NCBI GenBank assembly: GCA_003116975.1
Contig: BGKB01000041.1
Coordinates: forward strand, 1-64,000
Direction: 5' to 3'
Length of the DNA stretch: 64,000 nt
From: Aurantiochytrium sp. KH105
Taxonomy: Eukaryota > Sar > Bigyra > Thraustochytrida > Thraustochytriidae
How positions within the stretch are numbered: position 1 is the first letter of the stretch; the number at the start of each line of letters is the position of its first letter. Of this stretch, positions 9,497 to 19,893 are shown piece after piece. The position numbers and the translations under genes are program-made. The notes beneath the pieces are model-generated. The model was not told where the DNA came from. It saw nothing but the letters and a program-made list of their open reading frames with translations, and did not search any database.

Positions 9497-11059
9497 TTAG
9501 TAGACGCCGGCGACAATAGCAGAAAAGGACACGACCGTGGAAAGGAGACCAAAGGCGGTAATCGGTTTTGCCAACGGCCGCAACTTGGATTCGGACGTGG
9601 GCTTGATGAGCGCGGCAAAGCAAAGGCCCGGAATGGTCACCGCGAGCGAAACGGCAAAGGTTGACCCGACAAAGCTCATGACAAATCCGAGACTGCTCAG
9701 CACCATGGCCACCACCAGCGAGAGCACCGCGACCACAAAGCCGACGCTAAAGTCGAAACAACTAATTCCCGATCCAGACGCCGCCTCTGCAGCCACAGGG
9801 TTCGCAAACGAGGCCTGCGTTGCGCCCGTCAGAGCCAGGTACGGCGAGTAGCTCATGGGCATCGTCATGGTGCCCGCCTCGATCTGGCCCGTGGATAAGA
9901 CATTGTGTCCGCGCGCCGCAGACGTTGGCGAGTCTCCGCCGTCAAACTCGTCCTCACCAACGCCCTTGAGCACCGCCACGAGCTCGACAATAATCGGAAA
10001 CCGAATCACCGGGTAAGCGCAAACGCACTTGGCAATAATGCAGATTTGCGCCACCACATTCATGGTCGTGCCGCGCTCAAGCGAGCCCGTGGGCAAGTCC
10101 GTAATCGAGTGCCCAAAGGCAGCCACCATGAGCAAGCCGAGAACCAGCAAGAGCACCGCCATGATGCCAAACGTCCAGTTCACGACCCGCACGTAGTCGC
10201 GCTTGTGGCGCAACGTCTCGTAAATGGACGGGTACACGGCGTGGCCCGCAAAGAGCAAGAGGATGCCGCCGTAGCTCGCGCTAAAGTCAAGAGCCCGCGC
10301 CGGGAAAAAGGGCCACTCCGTGTACACGATGCCCGTCGTGGCCATGGTGCGCACGCTCTCAAAGGCCAGCACGCCGTACAGCACAAAGAAAATGGCAATG
10401 CCTGCCAGACTCATGTAGCTCAGGTGCACCGGGTTAATGAGCACGACCGTGGGGCCGATGATGGCCCACATGAGCAAGTTGCTCATGGAGTGCGACACGC
10501 CTGGGATCGCCAGCAGGGCTTCCTTGACGGCCACCACGCTCATGAGCATGTACGAGAAGAGCTCGAGGATCTGAAAGATGCGCAGGCTGGCCGCGGCCGC
10601 CACGGTGGCGCTCCGCACCGAAAAGGCGCGCCGCGCGGCCTGGTTGCCGATCTCCGCATAACTATGGATTCCCGGGAAGCGCTCGAGGACCTCGCCCAGC
10701 ATGATGGCTGTCACCCAGCACACGCAAAAGGCAATGAGCGTGATGACCAGGCCGGACCACCCGTCGCGGCTCAGGTTATACCCAAAGCAGAGGATGCCAA
10801 AGCCGCAGTTGTAGTTGAGCGACGTAAAGAGCGCCATCTTGAACGAGAGGCCCTCCTTGTTGTCGGCGGCGTCCAGGAGCGCCTCGATGTCCACGTCCTC
10901 CTGCGAGTCCACGTCGCCCTCGCTCGCGGCTTCCCCGCTCAGCAGCGGCGCCCGCATCTGCTGCAGCCGCGCGTGCCGCGCGTCCGAGCCATCTCGCACG
11001 TCCGCGCTGCTCGCCCTCTCCCGCGAGGGGTCCGACAGCGTGCGCTCCATGCGCGCCAT
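9497..11059 (-). CDS. Amino acid/auxin permease family transporter (AVT-like)
   Basis: A 520-residue protein with a hydrophilic, acidic N-terminus of about 70 residues and then about eleven membrane segments. The first one, MALFTSLNYNCGFGILCFGYNL, has the N..NCGFGIL pattern of the AAAP (SLC32/36/38) family helix 1. AAAP members move neutral amino acids by proton coupling; yeast AVT and SLC36 proteins act at vacuole or lysosome membranes. A possible sorting signal, RAPLLSG, lies at residues 36-42. Later segments include GPTVVLINPVHLSYMSLAGI and VVAMVLSSLGFVMSFVGS, typical of the family. ATG codons at 11059 and 11050 are both possible starts. Substrate and location are inferred from the family only. 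Confidence 0.85.
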   Translation of the reverse strand: MARMERTLSDPSRERASSADVRDGSDARHARLQQMRAPLLSGEAASEGDVDSQEDVDIEALLDAADNKEGLSFKMALFTSLNYNCGFGILCFGYNLSRDGWSGLVITLIAFCVCWVTAIMLGEVLERFPGIHSYAEIGNQAARRAFSVRSATVAAAASLRIFQILELFSYMLMSVVAVKEALLAIPGVSHSMSNLLMWAIIGPTVVLINPVHLSYMSLAGIAIFFVLYGVLAFESVRTMATTGIVYTEWPFFPARALDFSASYGGILLLFAGHAVYPSIYETLRHKRDYVRVVNWTFGIMAVLLLVLGLLMVAAFGHSITDLPTGSLERGTTMNVVAQICIIAKCVCAYPVIRFPIIVELVAVLKGVGEDEFDGGDSPTSAARGHNVLSTGQIEAGTMTMPMSYSPYLALTGATQASFANPVAAEAASGSGISCFDFSVGFVVAVLSLVVAMVLSSLGFVMSFVGSTFAVSLAVTIPGLCFAALIKPTSESKLRPLAKPITAFGLLSTVVSFSAIVAGVY

Positions 11060-12480
11060 CTCCGCCTCGCTCCGCGCCCGCCGCTCCTCCTCTCCGCGCT
11101 GCCTGCGCGCTCCGCGTCTGCCCGCGCGTCCGTCTGCCCGCGCGTCCGTCTGCCCGCGCGTCCGTCTGCGCCTCTGTCTAGACAGTCTGCCTCTGCAGTG
11201 CCTGCCCTGCTCGCGCGAGTCCCGAGGCTCAAGCGCGCACGCCTCGGGGCTCTCTATCTTGCCTTGCCCTGCCTGGTCGCCTCGCTTGCTTGCTGCCAGC
11301 GCAGACAGTTATAACCCGACGGGTTAGTTGCAGTTGGCAGTGGCTGGCTCAAAGAGTAGTAGGCTATAGATAACCACCGACCGCCGCGGCAGCCCGATCG
11401 ATCTTCTGTCGATGGGGTATCCATCCACCCATCCACCCATCCATCCATCCATCCATCCGCCATGGCCGTCCATCCCTCCGCGGCCGACGCGCCGCCGGCG
11501 CAGCACGGGAGGCGCGACGCTGCGGCGCGGCGCGGCGTGGCCGCGAGGCGTCGCTGGCGGCCGCGGGCAGGCAGGCCAGGGGGCAGGGCGGCCAAGGCCA
11601 GGCCAGGGAGAGGGGAAGCGCTTCCTCTCTCCGTCTCTCTGTCGGAAGAGTAGTATCTTTCCTTCTTTTCTTTCTTTCCACTCGTTTTCTTTCTTGGTCT
11701 CTCTCGTAACCATGGCACGAGGAGGAACTCACTCGACACCGGCGCAGCGGAAGTGAGGCGAGCGGACCACCACCGTCACCCGCGTCACCGCCGTCTGCGT
11801 CACCCGCGTCGCCGTCGTCGTCGTCGTGCTCGTCGTCGTCATGATGACCATGGCCGAAAGCGGCTCGCTGTTGCCTGCAACAAATGCAACAGCAACAACT
11901 GCAACCAGCTGCAGCGAGCGGTTCGCAGCTGCAGCTGGCCCCACCGTCGTGGATTTCTGCCTCGCACCGACAGCGACAGAGCCACCGCTGCAGCCACCGT
12001 GGCCACCGGGGGGCTCGGAGCGCAGAACGCAAAGGCCCCGCGCGACAGCTGAGCGTTCGGAGCGGGTGATGCGAAGCTGGAACAAGGCCAGAGCTTCCTG
12101 TCCTTTCAAACGCCGCGAGCTTCCAATCAATCGATGCCTCTGCAGCTGCAGCCCACGAGTGGCGGTGGTGGACGAGGCAGCGGCAGCGGCGTATACAAGG
12201 CGCGTGATCATAGAGTGAGTGTGCAAGGCGTCGACCACGTCTGGTGAAAGGTGTGTCTGTGTGGCATGCCCTGATCCGAAAGTCCTAACATAATTTTCGC
12301 TCATGCCATGCCAGAGGCGAAAAAAAACAACCGTAGTAGTACTACGTAACATAGTTTTCTTCTTTCATCTCTTTGAGTTCTCGTGCTCCGCCAACATGGA
12401 AAAGAAAACAACACCTTTCATGTTCAACAAAAATACACAAACACACACACACACACCCTTTCTCTCTCTTATTTTTTTAT
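11060..12480. other. Intergenic with simple repeats, no gene seen
   Basis: This separates the 5' end of the AVT-like gene from the 3' end of the large repeat protein. It contains a CATC tetranucleotide run (about 11,420-11,460), repeated CCGCGCGTCCGTCTG units (about 11,125-11,168), a GTC/CGT run (about 11,810-11,840), a perfect GTAGTAGTACTAC block (about 12,332-12,344) and an AC run (about 12,436-12,460). Frames here are low-complexity. Confidence 0.5.
11418..11460 (+). repeat. CATC tetranucleotide microsatellite
   Basis: Imperfect CATC/CACC units run in tandem over about 43 bases in the intergenic region upstream of the AVT-like gene. Confidence 0.85.
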
Positions 12481-15400
12481 TCATCTCTTGGGGTAGTCCT
12501 GCAGTACGAGGTTCTCGAGATCGTACGGCATAATGTCGAGCCGCTTCCACACCTCGAGACGCGTGCGCAGCGGCTTGCACACGGCCCGCAAAAAGTGCTC
12601 GACTGTCTCGGCGTTGGCATCCATTTTCGTCTGCGCCAACCTTCTCAGGACCAAGACCACCATCTTCATTCGCGCCTCGGCAGCCGCGCGCGTGTTCAAG
12701 TCCATGCGCGCCGTCTTCGCTAGCGTCTCGAATTCAGACTCGAGAGCGGACCGCACCGAGGCCGCAGCGCCATCGCGACGCATCGCGGAAGCCGCCACGC
12801 CTTCCGGTCTGCAATTGTACGCTTCGGAGAAGCGATGCCAAATCACACCTGCCGTGAGACCCCGCACCTGAAAGAACTCCACGCCACCATCGTCCAGCAT
12901 GGGCAGATTCACAACGTCATCGAGCGACTTCACCACGGGGATCTTGATCGTTCCCAAGAGATCCTCAAAATAGCTCTCATCCGGTACATGCGTGGCCCAC
13001 ACTGTCGCCATCCGAACCCTGGCCATGGGAACGACAAAATCTTCTTCCCCCTCTCGCATCCTCGTCAGCGGAAGCAAAACGCGCGAACAAAACGCCGACG
13101 TGTGCTGCGTATCGATTCGAAAGTTTACCTCCGAGGTAATCGCAAGTGTCTCCATGACATCCTTGCGCGAACTCGTCGTGGAAAGCGAAAAAGTCCGCAA
13201 CGTGTCGCTAACGGTGTCCGACATCCAAAAATTCGTCACCGAGGCGCTCGAGTGGTCGTCCTCACCCGCGTCTGTTCGCAGAGGCGCAAGCCCTCGCGAA
13301 CTGGGCAGAGTTGCCAAAAGATACCCGCGGAGCTGCATCTCATGTCGCGAATCGACCGCCAAATCATGCAAGAGATCCAATGCAAAAGCTGCCTCCTGCG
13401 GAGGCCATGTCGGGTCCGGAGCTCCGCGGAGCGCACCAGACTGTGCCGGATCTTGCAAGCACGCGAGCGCAAACTTTACAATCACGCGCTTCACGTCCAC
13501 ATGAAGCGCCGGGGTCGTGCGGGCCCACTCGCTCCGCAACAGCGCCAGCGCTTCCGGGAGCTGGATCTCCGTAAGAAGACGGAGAACTGCCTTGTGCACA
13601 CCAACTCGTAGCATTTTCCGCCGTGTCTCGCCGAGGACGAGGCCCAAGATGCCCAAGAGCTTGGCCTCGCCCACATGTTGCCGCACCCCAGCAAGTGTCA
13701 TTGCGGTACCATTTCCAAAGTCATTTTGCATCGCCTCGGGCGACAACAGATACACCAGGCAGGCAAACGGGTCGTGCGCCTCAAAAACGTTCTGGATGAT
13801 GGTCTTCACGCTCCGCTGCGTCTCCACCGACACGTTTCCGCTTTCTCGCTTTTCCACGTCCGCTTGCTCGTAAAGCTTCATCAAACACGTCATGGCCGCT
13901 TGGGTTTCAAGCGCAGGGTTTGCCAGCCATTGCTTGAGCGCCTCCGTCCGCTGCTCAGACGCCAGCTCCCCATTGGAGAAATCGGCCCAGCTCTGCTCCG
14001 CCACACGACGCGCCACCACGTTCGGAAGACGATCGATCCGCAAAGTCGAAAAATCCCACACGCGGAGACCTCCCATTTGCCGCAACAAATCCTCCCGTTC
14101 CTCGTCATCGCGGGCCTGTTCGAGCTTGCGCAAGCGCTTCTCGTCCTGAAAAAATCTGCCCGCAAAGTTCTCGTAAGTCCCGCGCTCTGGCGCAACATAG
14201 ACAGCGACCTGATCCTGCCTCTGACGAAAGAGTACTTGTTCCACCGCCTCCATGTAGATTGCGCTTTCGTCCATTTCCAAGAGGGCGCGCGCTCGGTCCA
14301 CCTTGGCCGACACGTCCGCATGGCCCCGCTGCCGCGGCAAACATACCTCGTCGTGCGTGCAACAGCGCATCACTGCCACAAAGAGACCCAATGTGTGCTC
14401 CTTTGATTCGGGAGCCGTCTCACGAAGACGAGCTTCCAGGGCCTCACCCAGCTTGAGCACGCCCTTTCTCTCATCTTGCCGGCGCTGCCACGCAAGAACG
14501 GCGCGTTTGCAAGAGGCCTCGTCATACATAGGCGTAGAGAGTCCTTGCACGAACCCCACACTCGGCTTTGCTGTCGCTACCCCGACCAGAGCAAGGCGTT
14601 CTCGCGCTGCACGCAACGTAGGGAAAGCAGCGCAAACACGCGAGGCTACGCAGTTCTCTGAGACCCCATATTCCGCGACGCTGCTCTTCTCAAGCATGTC
14701 CAGAAAGTCGCCAACGGTGCTCAAATTGCAAAGGGCATTGCGACCTAAACACGCCTCGTTAACAAGGTCTGTAATCGTCTCGAATATGCCCGGCGTGGCT
14801 GGCCAGTATTGGCCAAGCGAACGCACAAGCTGCGTGATGCGCGACAAACTCGACGCAAAATGCGCGCCAAGACCGAACGGCTGATCCAGATCCACGGCCT
14901 CGTAGCCGGAAGAGACCACCGCAATCATGTCCAGCGCGCTCACTTGGGGCGAGATGATCTCGCCTCGATCGACGCGCTCTTCCTTCTTGCAAAAATGCAA
15001 AGTCCGGGCCTTGTCCACGGCACTCGACGGCAGCCCGGCTGTTCCTAAAAGTGGAACCACTTCGCCGTCAAAGTTGACGACTCGCCTCAAATCATCGCTG
15101 TCGACGGATGCGTGCGCCAACACGAGCTGTTCGCGGGCGCGTGCCCCCGTCTGCACGGATTCCATGACCAAGAGCGATTTGGCTGCCGTCGCGTACCAGG
15201 CCTTGCGCGTCTCTAGAGAAGCCTCCCTGGCTTGCATATCTACGTCACCCGGTCCTGATTGCGTCATCAGCCAGGAACACGTCACATCCATGACGAGATT
15301 CAGCATGACACGCAAACACCGGGACGCCGCGTCCATCAGTCGCGCGTCCATGTTCGTTGCTGCCACCGTATCTTGTGTCAATTGACCCAGAGCGGAGAGC

Positions 15401-18400
15401 ACGACTTGCACGCTTTTGGCGGCGGGACCTTCGCGAGCAAATCCCGCCACAGTTGCGCTGTCTTCCGTATCCATCGCTACGGATGACGCTTCCTGGCGCG
15501 ATGCAATAAGCCGCGCGGCCGCATCCGTCACATAATCTTCGCACAGGAACAAATGAACCATTTTGGGCCATCGCCGCGACAGCGCCTCAAGACCTTGTAC
15601 GCGGTTCGGTCCCTGCTCGTTTCTGATGCTGCGTACAAAATCGGAAAAAACGCGGCTCGCCACGGTACGCGACTTGCGAGCGCACGCGCGATCGAGCTGG
15701 TCCATGTAAGCCGATAGTCTCCCATTGCCAGATTCGTTAAAGGTGCTTTGCCGTCGCAAATCCCGCCACTCCTCGGCAAAGGCCTCATCTCGGGGGTGTG
15801 CGCGCTCTCTGAGCGCAAGCTTGAGCTCATTCATCTCCCGTGCCGTCAGCGTTTCAAGCTTGGGGATCAAGTCGACCTGGACAGCGTGAATCATCCGGTC
15901 TAGAATGTCAATCCTCCCACTTTGCAACGCGGGCTGTCGGCTAACGGTTCGCGTCATGTACGAGAACAGAAACTGCTCACGACAGCCTACGGCCTCAATG
16001 ACGACGTCGCCAATTTGAGGGAATACAGACTCCACGTCCATCCAGGCTTGGGCACGAATGACAATGGTCAAGAGCTTCCTCAGGGATTCATCGATGGCCT
16101 TCACGTCGCCCTTGGCAGCTTCCACAGCCAGATTCGTTACAATATCGCCGAGCTTGGCACTTCCACGCGGCCCGCTTGGCTGCAAAAGGTCCACAAGCAG
16201 CGTCCCCAGAATGCGCGCAGAGGCACCATCCTTGGCCGCAAATGGAGGCCGCCAAGACGCAACCGTTCCAAGTCTAGTCTCTGCAATGTCCGGGCCTTGC
16301 GCTTTGCGAGCAAAGAGGAGGCTCACCAAAGACTCCCACTGCTGAAGAAGGGTCCTTTGCAGCTCCTTGGCGTCCTGCACAGAATAAGAGGCCTGCACAA
16401 ACTCGGACGTGACCTCATCCCACGTGTACTTGGTATTGCCCGCGTCAAGCTCGCTGTCAAACGCCGAATGCAAAGCATATTTGCGCCAGTTTGTCACCGC
16501 CACGTCAAGAGCTTTGATGCTTGCTTCCTCACGCAGTTTAGCGGCCACACGCGATTCCGTAGACGTGCCAAGCGAGGTGCGCAAGTCTGTGGATCGACCG
16601 AGGTACTTTGCCAATTCTTTGCTTTGAAGGTTCATTCGAGGCACCATGAGGAACTCGAGACTCTCCAGATACTGGCCAAGCCACACCTCGTACATTGCAT
16701 TCACGATTGCCTGACGCTGCTTCGTCTCCTTGTCGCCCAAAGTGCCGGCCCAGCTCACCATATATTCGGCGGTTGTCTCGGAGACTGCCAAGAGCCGGGT
16801 TCTCTCTTCATAGAGTGAATGCGAGTATTGCGCCTGCTTCTGCCGCGTGGGACGTGCATTGCGCCTGGCTGGCGAATTTTCCTTACGCCTTGTCGACAGA
16901 TACAATGGAATCCAACGCGTCATGCTTTCAGTCACGAGACTTTTCAGCTCGCTCGTATCCTCTACAAAGCGCGCATGCATGCATGCCGCCCCGACGATTG
17001 CAATGCCCGCCGAAGCACAGCGTCTCGCTACTTCATCCCGACTGTCACAGTCTCCGGCGCGCTCGTACAAGACACGCGCAAGCGTAACGAGGACGCCGTA
17101 CCAAATCTCGCCAAAGACTGCCCGAATGGACTCCTGCCCAAGCGCGGTGCCAATTTCCTTGACTGCGCGCAAAAGCTGAGCCAAATAAAGGTTGCGCTTG
17201 CTAAAGTGAGCTTTCTCTCTTTCCGCTTTCTCCTGCCAACCCTGACGTGACATGTCATCAAGGGGGAGACGAAGCGCGAACCCCCACGCAAAAGGCTCCT
17301 CCGAAGAATTTGGTGCGCTCTCCAGCGTGAGACTCGAACCACACTTGAGGCACGCGACGATCTCGTCTCCACACCACTGGAGCAATCGCTTGCCCTGCGT
17401 TTTCGCATCTCCTCCCGATGCGTGGCGCGCATCGTGCTCAAACCTGCCCGTCCGAAGCCTTTGAACAATTGCCCCCTTGACCTGCTCAAAGAGATCCTCC
17501 TTGCACGCGGATACAATCACCGGCGCCGCACCGCCGCCTTCGCGCTCAAGATCCTCCAAATTCTCGGTGCAGGAAAGGAGGGCATCAACAAGGTCCTGAA
17601 GTGGAGTTGCACCAAGGAGTCGGGGCGCCATTCGCGCCAATGAGCCCGAAAATTGGATCTTGAGGGCATGCTGAGCAAAGCGCGACATCTCCTCCGGGCT
17701 TCGTGTATTGAGCATCTCTACCACGCGGTCTCTGTGTTCCCATTGCACGGCCATCTCCCTGGGGTATAATGGGGGGAATTCCTGCAACAGCGAAAACAAC
17801 TTGCTCGCGTCGCGAGCAGAAGGTGCTTTCCAGGACTCCATAACGATTGACCAGGCAAAGTGCACGTAGAACACACCAAGAACACGGTTTGCCCCACCTT
17901 GTGCGACTTCGGATTTCAACGACTCTTCATAGGCTGCCACGAGCGCGTCCCCGTAGCGATCCCAAAATCGCTTCATGGGCAATTCGGCGTGGGTGATCTT
18001 AAGGTCACGTGCGTTACCTCCGTCGTCAGGATTCGTGAAAAAGATCTTCCACTGGGCAAGAAACTTGTCGACCCTGGCCAGGACCATGCGGGCGGCCACA
18101 TCGGGTCCCGCCATGACAAGAGCCTTCTTGGCCAAAGCTGGAGCGCGAAGGTGCAAATTCTCGTAGAGAGCCTCGGCAATCGCGGGCTTTGGCCGGGCCT
18201 GCAAAACCCGCTCTGCTCGCAGTTGAAGCTCTTTCGGACTGCGCGACGACTCGACCATCGCTACGAGCTCCTCATCAGTCAGGGCCGAGCACTGCACCGC
18301 AGAACGCATCGCGAGAGCGCGAAGCGATTCGCCAGCTTCGTTTACGGCGTAGCGCAAGAGCTCTGCGCCGCGGGGCCCAAGCACAGGGGCGGCGAGAAGT

Positions 18401-18834
18401 GCCATCTCGGCAATGTCCCGTCTCGACGTCATACGCATCGGACTCGCGTCCGCGTACAGCACCCGAACAAAGTCTTCGTCGTCCTCTGTCGTCAAATGCA
18501 TTTCGGCGTCTCCGTCTCCGTCTTTGTCGCCATCCGTAGGGTTCGAGGCTTCGTCCGTCGTCTTGAACGTGAGCAAATCTCGCGTCAGTGTTGCGAGCGC
18601 CTCGAGCCGCGCCTCGTCGCCTTCGCGATGCGCCTCCCGGATCACCCGAGGAAGCACGCTCGCTCGCGTCTTCTTGGGCATCTCCGCCATGACGTTGACC
18701 ACCTCTTCCGCGCTTGGGACCGTGTTTTCCCGCGCGAACAGCGCGCACAGCCGCTCCTTTTTCGCATCGTCCCCCGCGAACCCGCCCACCAGTGTTGCCG
18801 CCGCCACTGCTGCTGCTGCTGCTGACGCTGACAT
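12481..18834 (-). CDS. Very large helical-repeat (HEAT-like) protein, 2,117 residues
   Basis: A single uninterrupted frame of 6.35 kb starting at an ATG and an Ala-rich N-terminus. The protein is almost wholly predicted helix, with short paired amphipathic helices such as GAELLRYAVNEAGESLRALAMRS and EALYENLHLRAPALAKKALVMAGPDVAARMV, the look of HEAT/ARM solenoids. An acidic insert (GDKDGDGDAEMHLTTEDDED) lies near residues 100-120. No catalytic motif, membrane segment or zinc site is visible. I cannot place it in a named family; huge HEAT proteins act as scaffolds in transport, translation or kinase complexes, and any such role is conjecture. It is the longest gene in the window and has no sign of introns. 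The C-terminus ends LENLVLQDYPKR. Confidence 0.8.
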   Translation of the reverse strand: MSASAAAAAVAAATLVGGFAGDDAKKERLCALFARENTVPSAEEVVNVMAEMPKKTRASVLPRVIREAHREGDEARLEALATLTRDLLTFKTTDEASNPTDGDKDGDGDAEMHLTTEDDEDFVRVLYADASPMRMTSRRDIAEMALLAAPVLGPRGAELLRYAVNEAGESLRALAMRSAVQCSALTDEELVAMVESSRSPKELQLRAERVLQARPKPAIAEALYENLHLRAPALAKKALVMAGPDVAARMVLARVDKFLAQWKIFFTNPDDGGNARDLKITHAELPMKRFWDRYGDALVAAYEESLKSEVAQGGANRVLGVFYVHFAWSIVMESWKAPSARDASKLFSLLQEFPPLYPREMAVQWEHRDRVVEMLNTRSPEEMSRFAQHALKIQFSGSLARMAPRLLGATPLQDLVDALLSCTENLEDLEREGGGAAPVIVSACKEDLFEQVKGAIVQRLRTGRFEHDARHASGGDAKTQGKRLLQWCGDEIVACLKCGSSLTLESAPNSSEEPFAWGFALRLPLDDMSRQGWQEKAEREKAHFSKRNLYLAQLLRAVKEIGTALGQESIRAVFGEIWYGVLVTLARVLYERAGDCDSRDEVARRCASAGIAIVGAACMHARFVEDTSELKSLVTESMTRWIPLYLSTRRKENSPARRNARPTRQKQAQYSHSLYEERTRLLAVSETTAEYMVSWAGTLGDKETKQRQAIVNAMYEVWLGQYLESLEFLMVPRMNLQSKELAKYLGRSTDLRTSLGTSTESRVAAKLREEASIKALDVAVTNWRKYALHSAFDSELDAGNTKYTWDEVTSEFVQASYSVQDAKELQRTLLQQWESLVSLLFARKAQGPDIAETRLGTVASWRPPFAAKDGASARILGTLLVDLLQPSGPRGSAKLGDIVTNLAVEAAKGDVKAIDESLRKLLTIVIRAQAWMDVESVFPQIGDVVIEAVGCREQFLFSYMTRTVSRQPALQSGRIDILDRMIHAVQVDLIPKLETLTAREMNELKLALRERAHPRDEAFAEEWRDLRRQSTFNESGNGRLSAYMDQLDRACARKSRTVASRVFSDFVRSIRNEQGPNRVQGLEALSRRWPKMVHLFLCEDYVTDAAARLIASRQEASSVAMDTEDSATVAGFAREGPAAKSVQVVLSALGQLTQDTVAATNMDARLMDAASRCLRVMLNLVMDVTCSWLMTQSGPGDVDMQAREASLETRKAWYATAAKSLLVMESVQTGARAREQLVLAHASVDSDDLRRVVNFDGEVVPLLGTAGLPSSAVDKARTLHFCKKEERVDRGEIISPQVSALDMIAVVSSGYEAVDLDQPFGLGAHFASSLSRITQLVRSLGQYWPATPGIFETITDLVNEACLGRNALCNLSTVGDFLDMLEKSSVAEYGVSENCVASRVCAAFPTLRAARERLALVGVATAKPSVGFVQGLSTPMYDEASCKRAVLAWQRRQDERKGVLKLGEALEARLRETAPESKEHTLGLFVAVMRCCTHDEVCLPRQRGHADVSAKVDRARALLEMDESAIYMEAVEQVLFRQRQDQVAVYVAPERGTYENFAGRFFQDEKRLRKLEQARDDEEREDLLRQMGGLRVWDFSTLRIDRLPNVVARRVAEQSWADFSNGELASEQRTEALKQWLANPALETQAAMTCLMKLYEQADVEKRESGNVSVETQRSVKTIIQNVFEAHDPFACLVYLLSPEAMQNDFGNGTAMTLAGVRQHVGEAKLLGILGLVLGETRRKMLRVGVHKAVLRLLTEIQLPEALALLRSEWARTTPALHVDVKRVIVKFALACLQDPAQSGALRGAPDPTWPPQEAAFALDLLHDLAVDSRHEMQLRGYLLATLPSSRGLAPLRTDAGEDDHSSASVTNFWMSDTVSDTLRTFSLSTTSSRKDVMETLAITSEVNFRIDTQHTSAFCSRVLLPLTRMREGEEDFVVPMARVRMATVWATHVPDESYFEDLLGTIKIPVVKSLDDVVNLPMLDDGGVEFFQVRGLTAGVIWHRFSEAYNCRPEGVAASAMRRDGAAASVRSALESEFETLAKTARMDLNTRAAAEARMKMVVLVLRRLAQTKMDANAETVEHFLRAVCKPLRTRLEVWKRLDIMPYDLENLVLQDYPKR

Positions 18835-19206
18835 GCTGCCTCAAAACTCGCGGTTTTCTTCAAGTCCTGCTGCCGGTGTTTGGGATTTGCACAACAAACA
18901 GCCTTGGGTGCCACGAAGACTGAAAGATCCCTTTTTTCTGTCTTTTCTCGAACTCACAGTCAACTCAACCCAATTTTGCACTTGTAGTAAGAAAAATTAA
19001 GGTTCTCTACGAGATCCGAGGCGGTTCTGCGCTGGATCTTCGGACGGTTCCTGCCAACCCTCGCGCGCACGATCGCGTTTCGTACCGCGATCCTCGGCCA
19101 GCTGCAGCTGGCAGTGGCCATGGTGGCTGGCTGGCTGGTCGCTCGAGGTTCCTGGCCTGCTCCGCTCGGCTGGCCTGCACGGACGCTGGGGCTGCGGCCA
19201 AAAAAA

Positions 19207-19330
19207 ATGAAAGGGGAAAGAAGACGCCCACCCAGGAGTTGAACCTGGACTTCGACTGTTCATAGAGAATTTCCAATCTTCGATCGTACATTTAGTACGA
19301 CCAACTTGTGCTCCCTTTCGGGTGCGTAAA
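19207..19330 (-). other. tRNA-like/SINE-like sequence with T-arm
   Basis: On the minus strand there is a perfect five-pair T-stem (CCAGG/CCTGG, 19,232-19,248) with a canonical TTCAACT loop. An A-box-like AGCACAAGTTGG lies about 55 bases upstream and a run of seven T follows just past the element. The acceptor stem pairs poorly. It could be a decayed intron-bearing tRNA or a tRNA-derived SINE; a functional tRNA is unlikely. Confidence 0.35.
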
Positions 19331-19476
19331 AGTCGACGGCCACCTCGGCCCGTGAACGAGTTCGAAATCGGATCGAGGTAAACTCCTTTATAAGGACCGG
19401 GCTTCGCGCTCACCATTTCCAATGTATCCAATGTATATAGGCAATTGCAATGCATCACTGCACCAGTCTTTTTGTT

Positions 19477-19567
19477 CGTGCGATGTCAAAGGTTGACCCC
19501 ATGACTTTCTCAAAAAATTCAGAAATTTACTTGTCATGGGTTGTCGGTTCGATTCCGGCTCGCGCGG
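19477..19567 (+). other. tRNA-like fold with Pol III-type terminator
   Basis: CGTGCGA (19,477-19,483) pairs over seven positions with TCGCGCG (19,560-19,566). A T-arm GTCGG-TTCGATT-CCGGC precedes the 3' strand. A short D-like hairpin (GTCAAAGGTTGAC) and an eight-pair stem CCCATGAC/GTCATGGG with a 27-base loop fill the middle. Five T follow within eight bases. The D-arm is too short and no standard anticodon loop is evident, so this is a tRNA pseudogene, an odd intron-bearing tRNA or another Pol III RNA. Confidence 0.4.
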
Positions 19568-19583
19568 TTATTTTTGGTCGTCC

Positions 19584-19683
19584 TTTTTTTTTTTGGAAGG
19601 GGATTACTGGAAGGCCCAATAGCGCAAAAGCTCCACTTTTTTTTTTGAAGGGGATTAGGGTGAGGCCCAATGGCGCAAAAGCT
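19584..19683 (+). repeat. Two 47-base direct repeats with poly-T heads
   Basis: Two adjacent copies share a run of T followed by GAAGGGGATTA, a short variable part, then AGGCCCAAT, GCGCAAAAGCT. They differ at a few positions only, so the duplication is fairly recent. They sit just downstream of the plus-strand tRNA-like sequence. Confidence 0.75.
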
Positions 19684-19893
19684 TGGAAGAGACGAGGTCA
19701 GCATAGGTGCGTGATGATCGTTTCATTTGAGATCGGAGGAACTCTGAAAGGGACTAAAAGGCTGTACTAAGACCCTCGAGAATCTCTTGACGTCTAGACC
19801 GCATAATGCTCCCTCAAGATTAGGATAGTTTTTTTGTTTTTTTGGGCAAGTTCACACAATCAAAATACAAGACTCCGTTTACTGGGTGTCACA

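Larger units (their letters stand above)
18835..19893. other. Intergenic with two tRNA-like sequences and a direct repeat
   Basis: No protein gene is seen. The region holds a minus-strand B-box sequence (about 19,207-19,330), a plus-strand tRNA-like fold (19,477-19,567) and a pair of 47-base direct repeats (19,584-19,683), described separately. It is more AT-rich than its surroundings. Confidence 0.6.

Noticed and set aside
9905-11314. 469-codon plus-strand frame
   Set aside because: Antisense to the AVT-like transporter, rich in His/Arg/Ala, and without domain content.
296-19567. Functional tRNA genes at 296-358, 19,207-19,330 and 19,477-19,567
   Set aside because: Each has a good T-arm/B-box but none folds into a complete cloverleaf with a clear anticodon loop, so they are listed as tRNA-like only.
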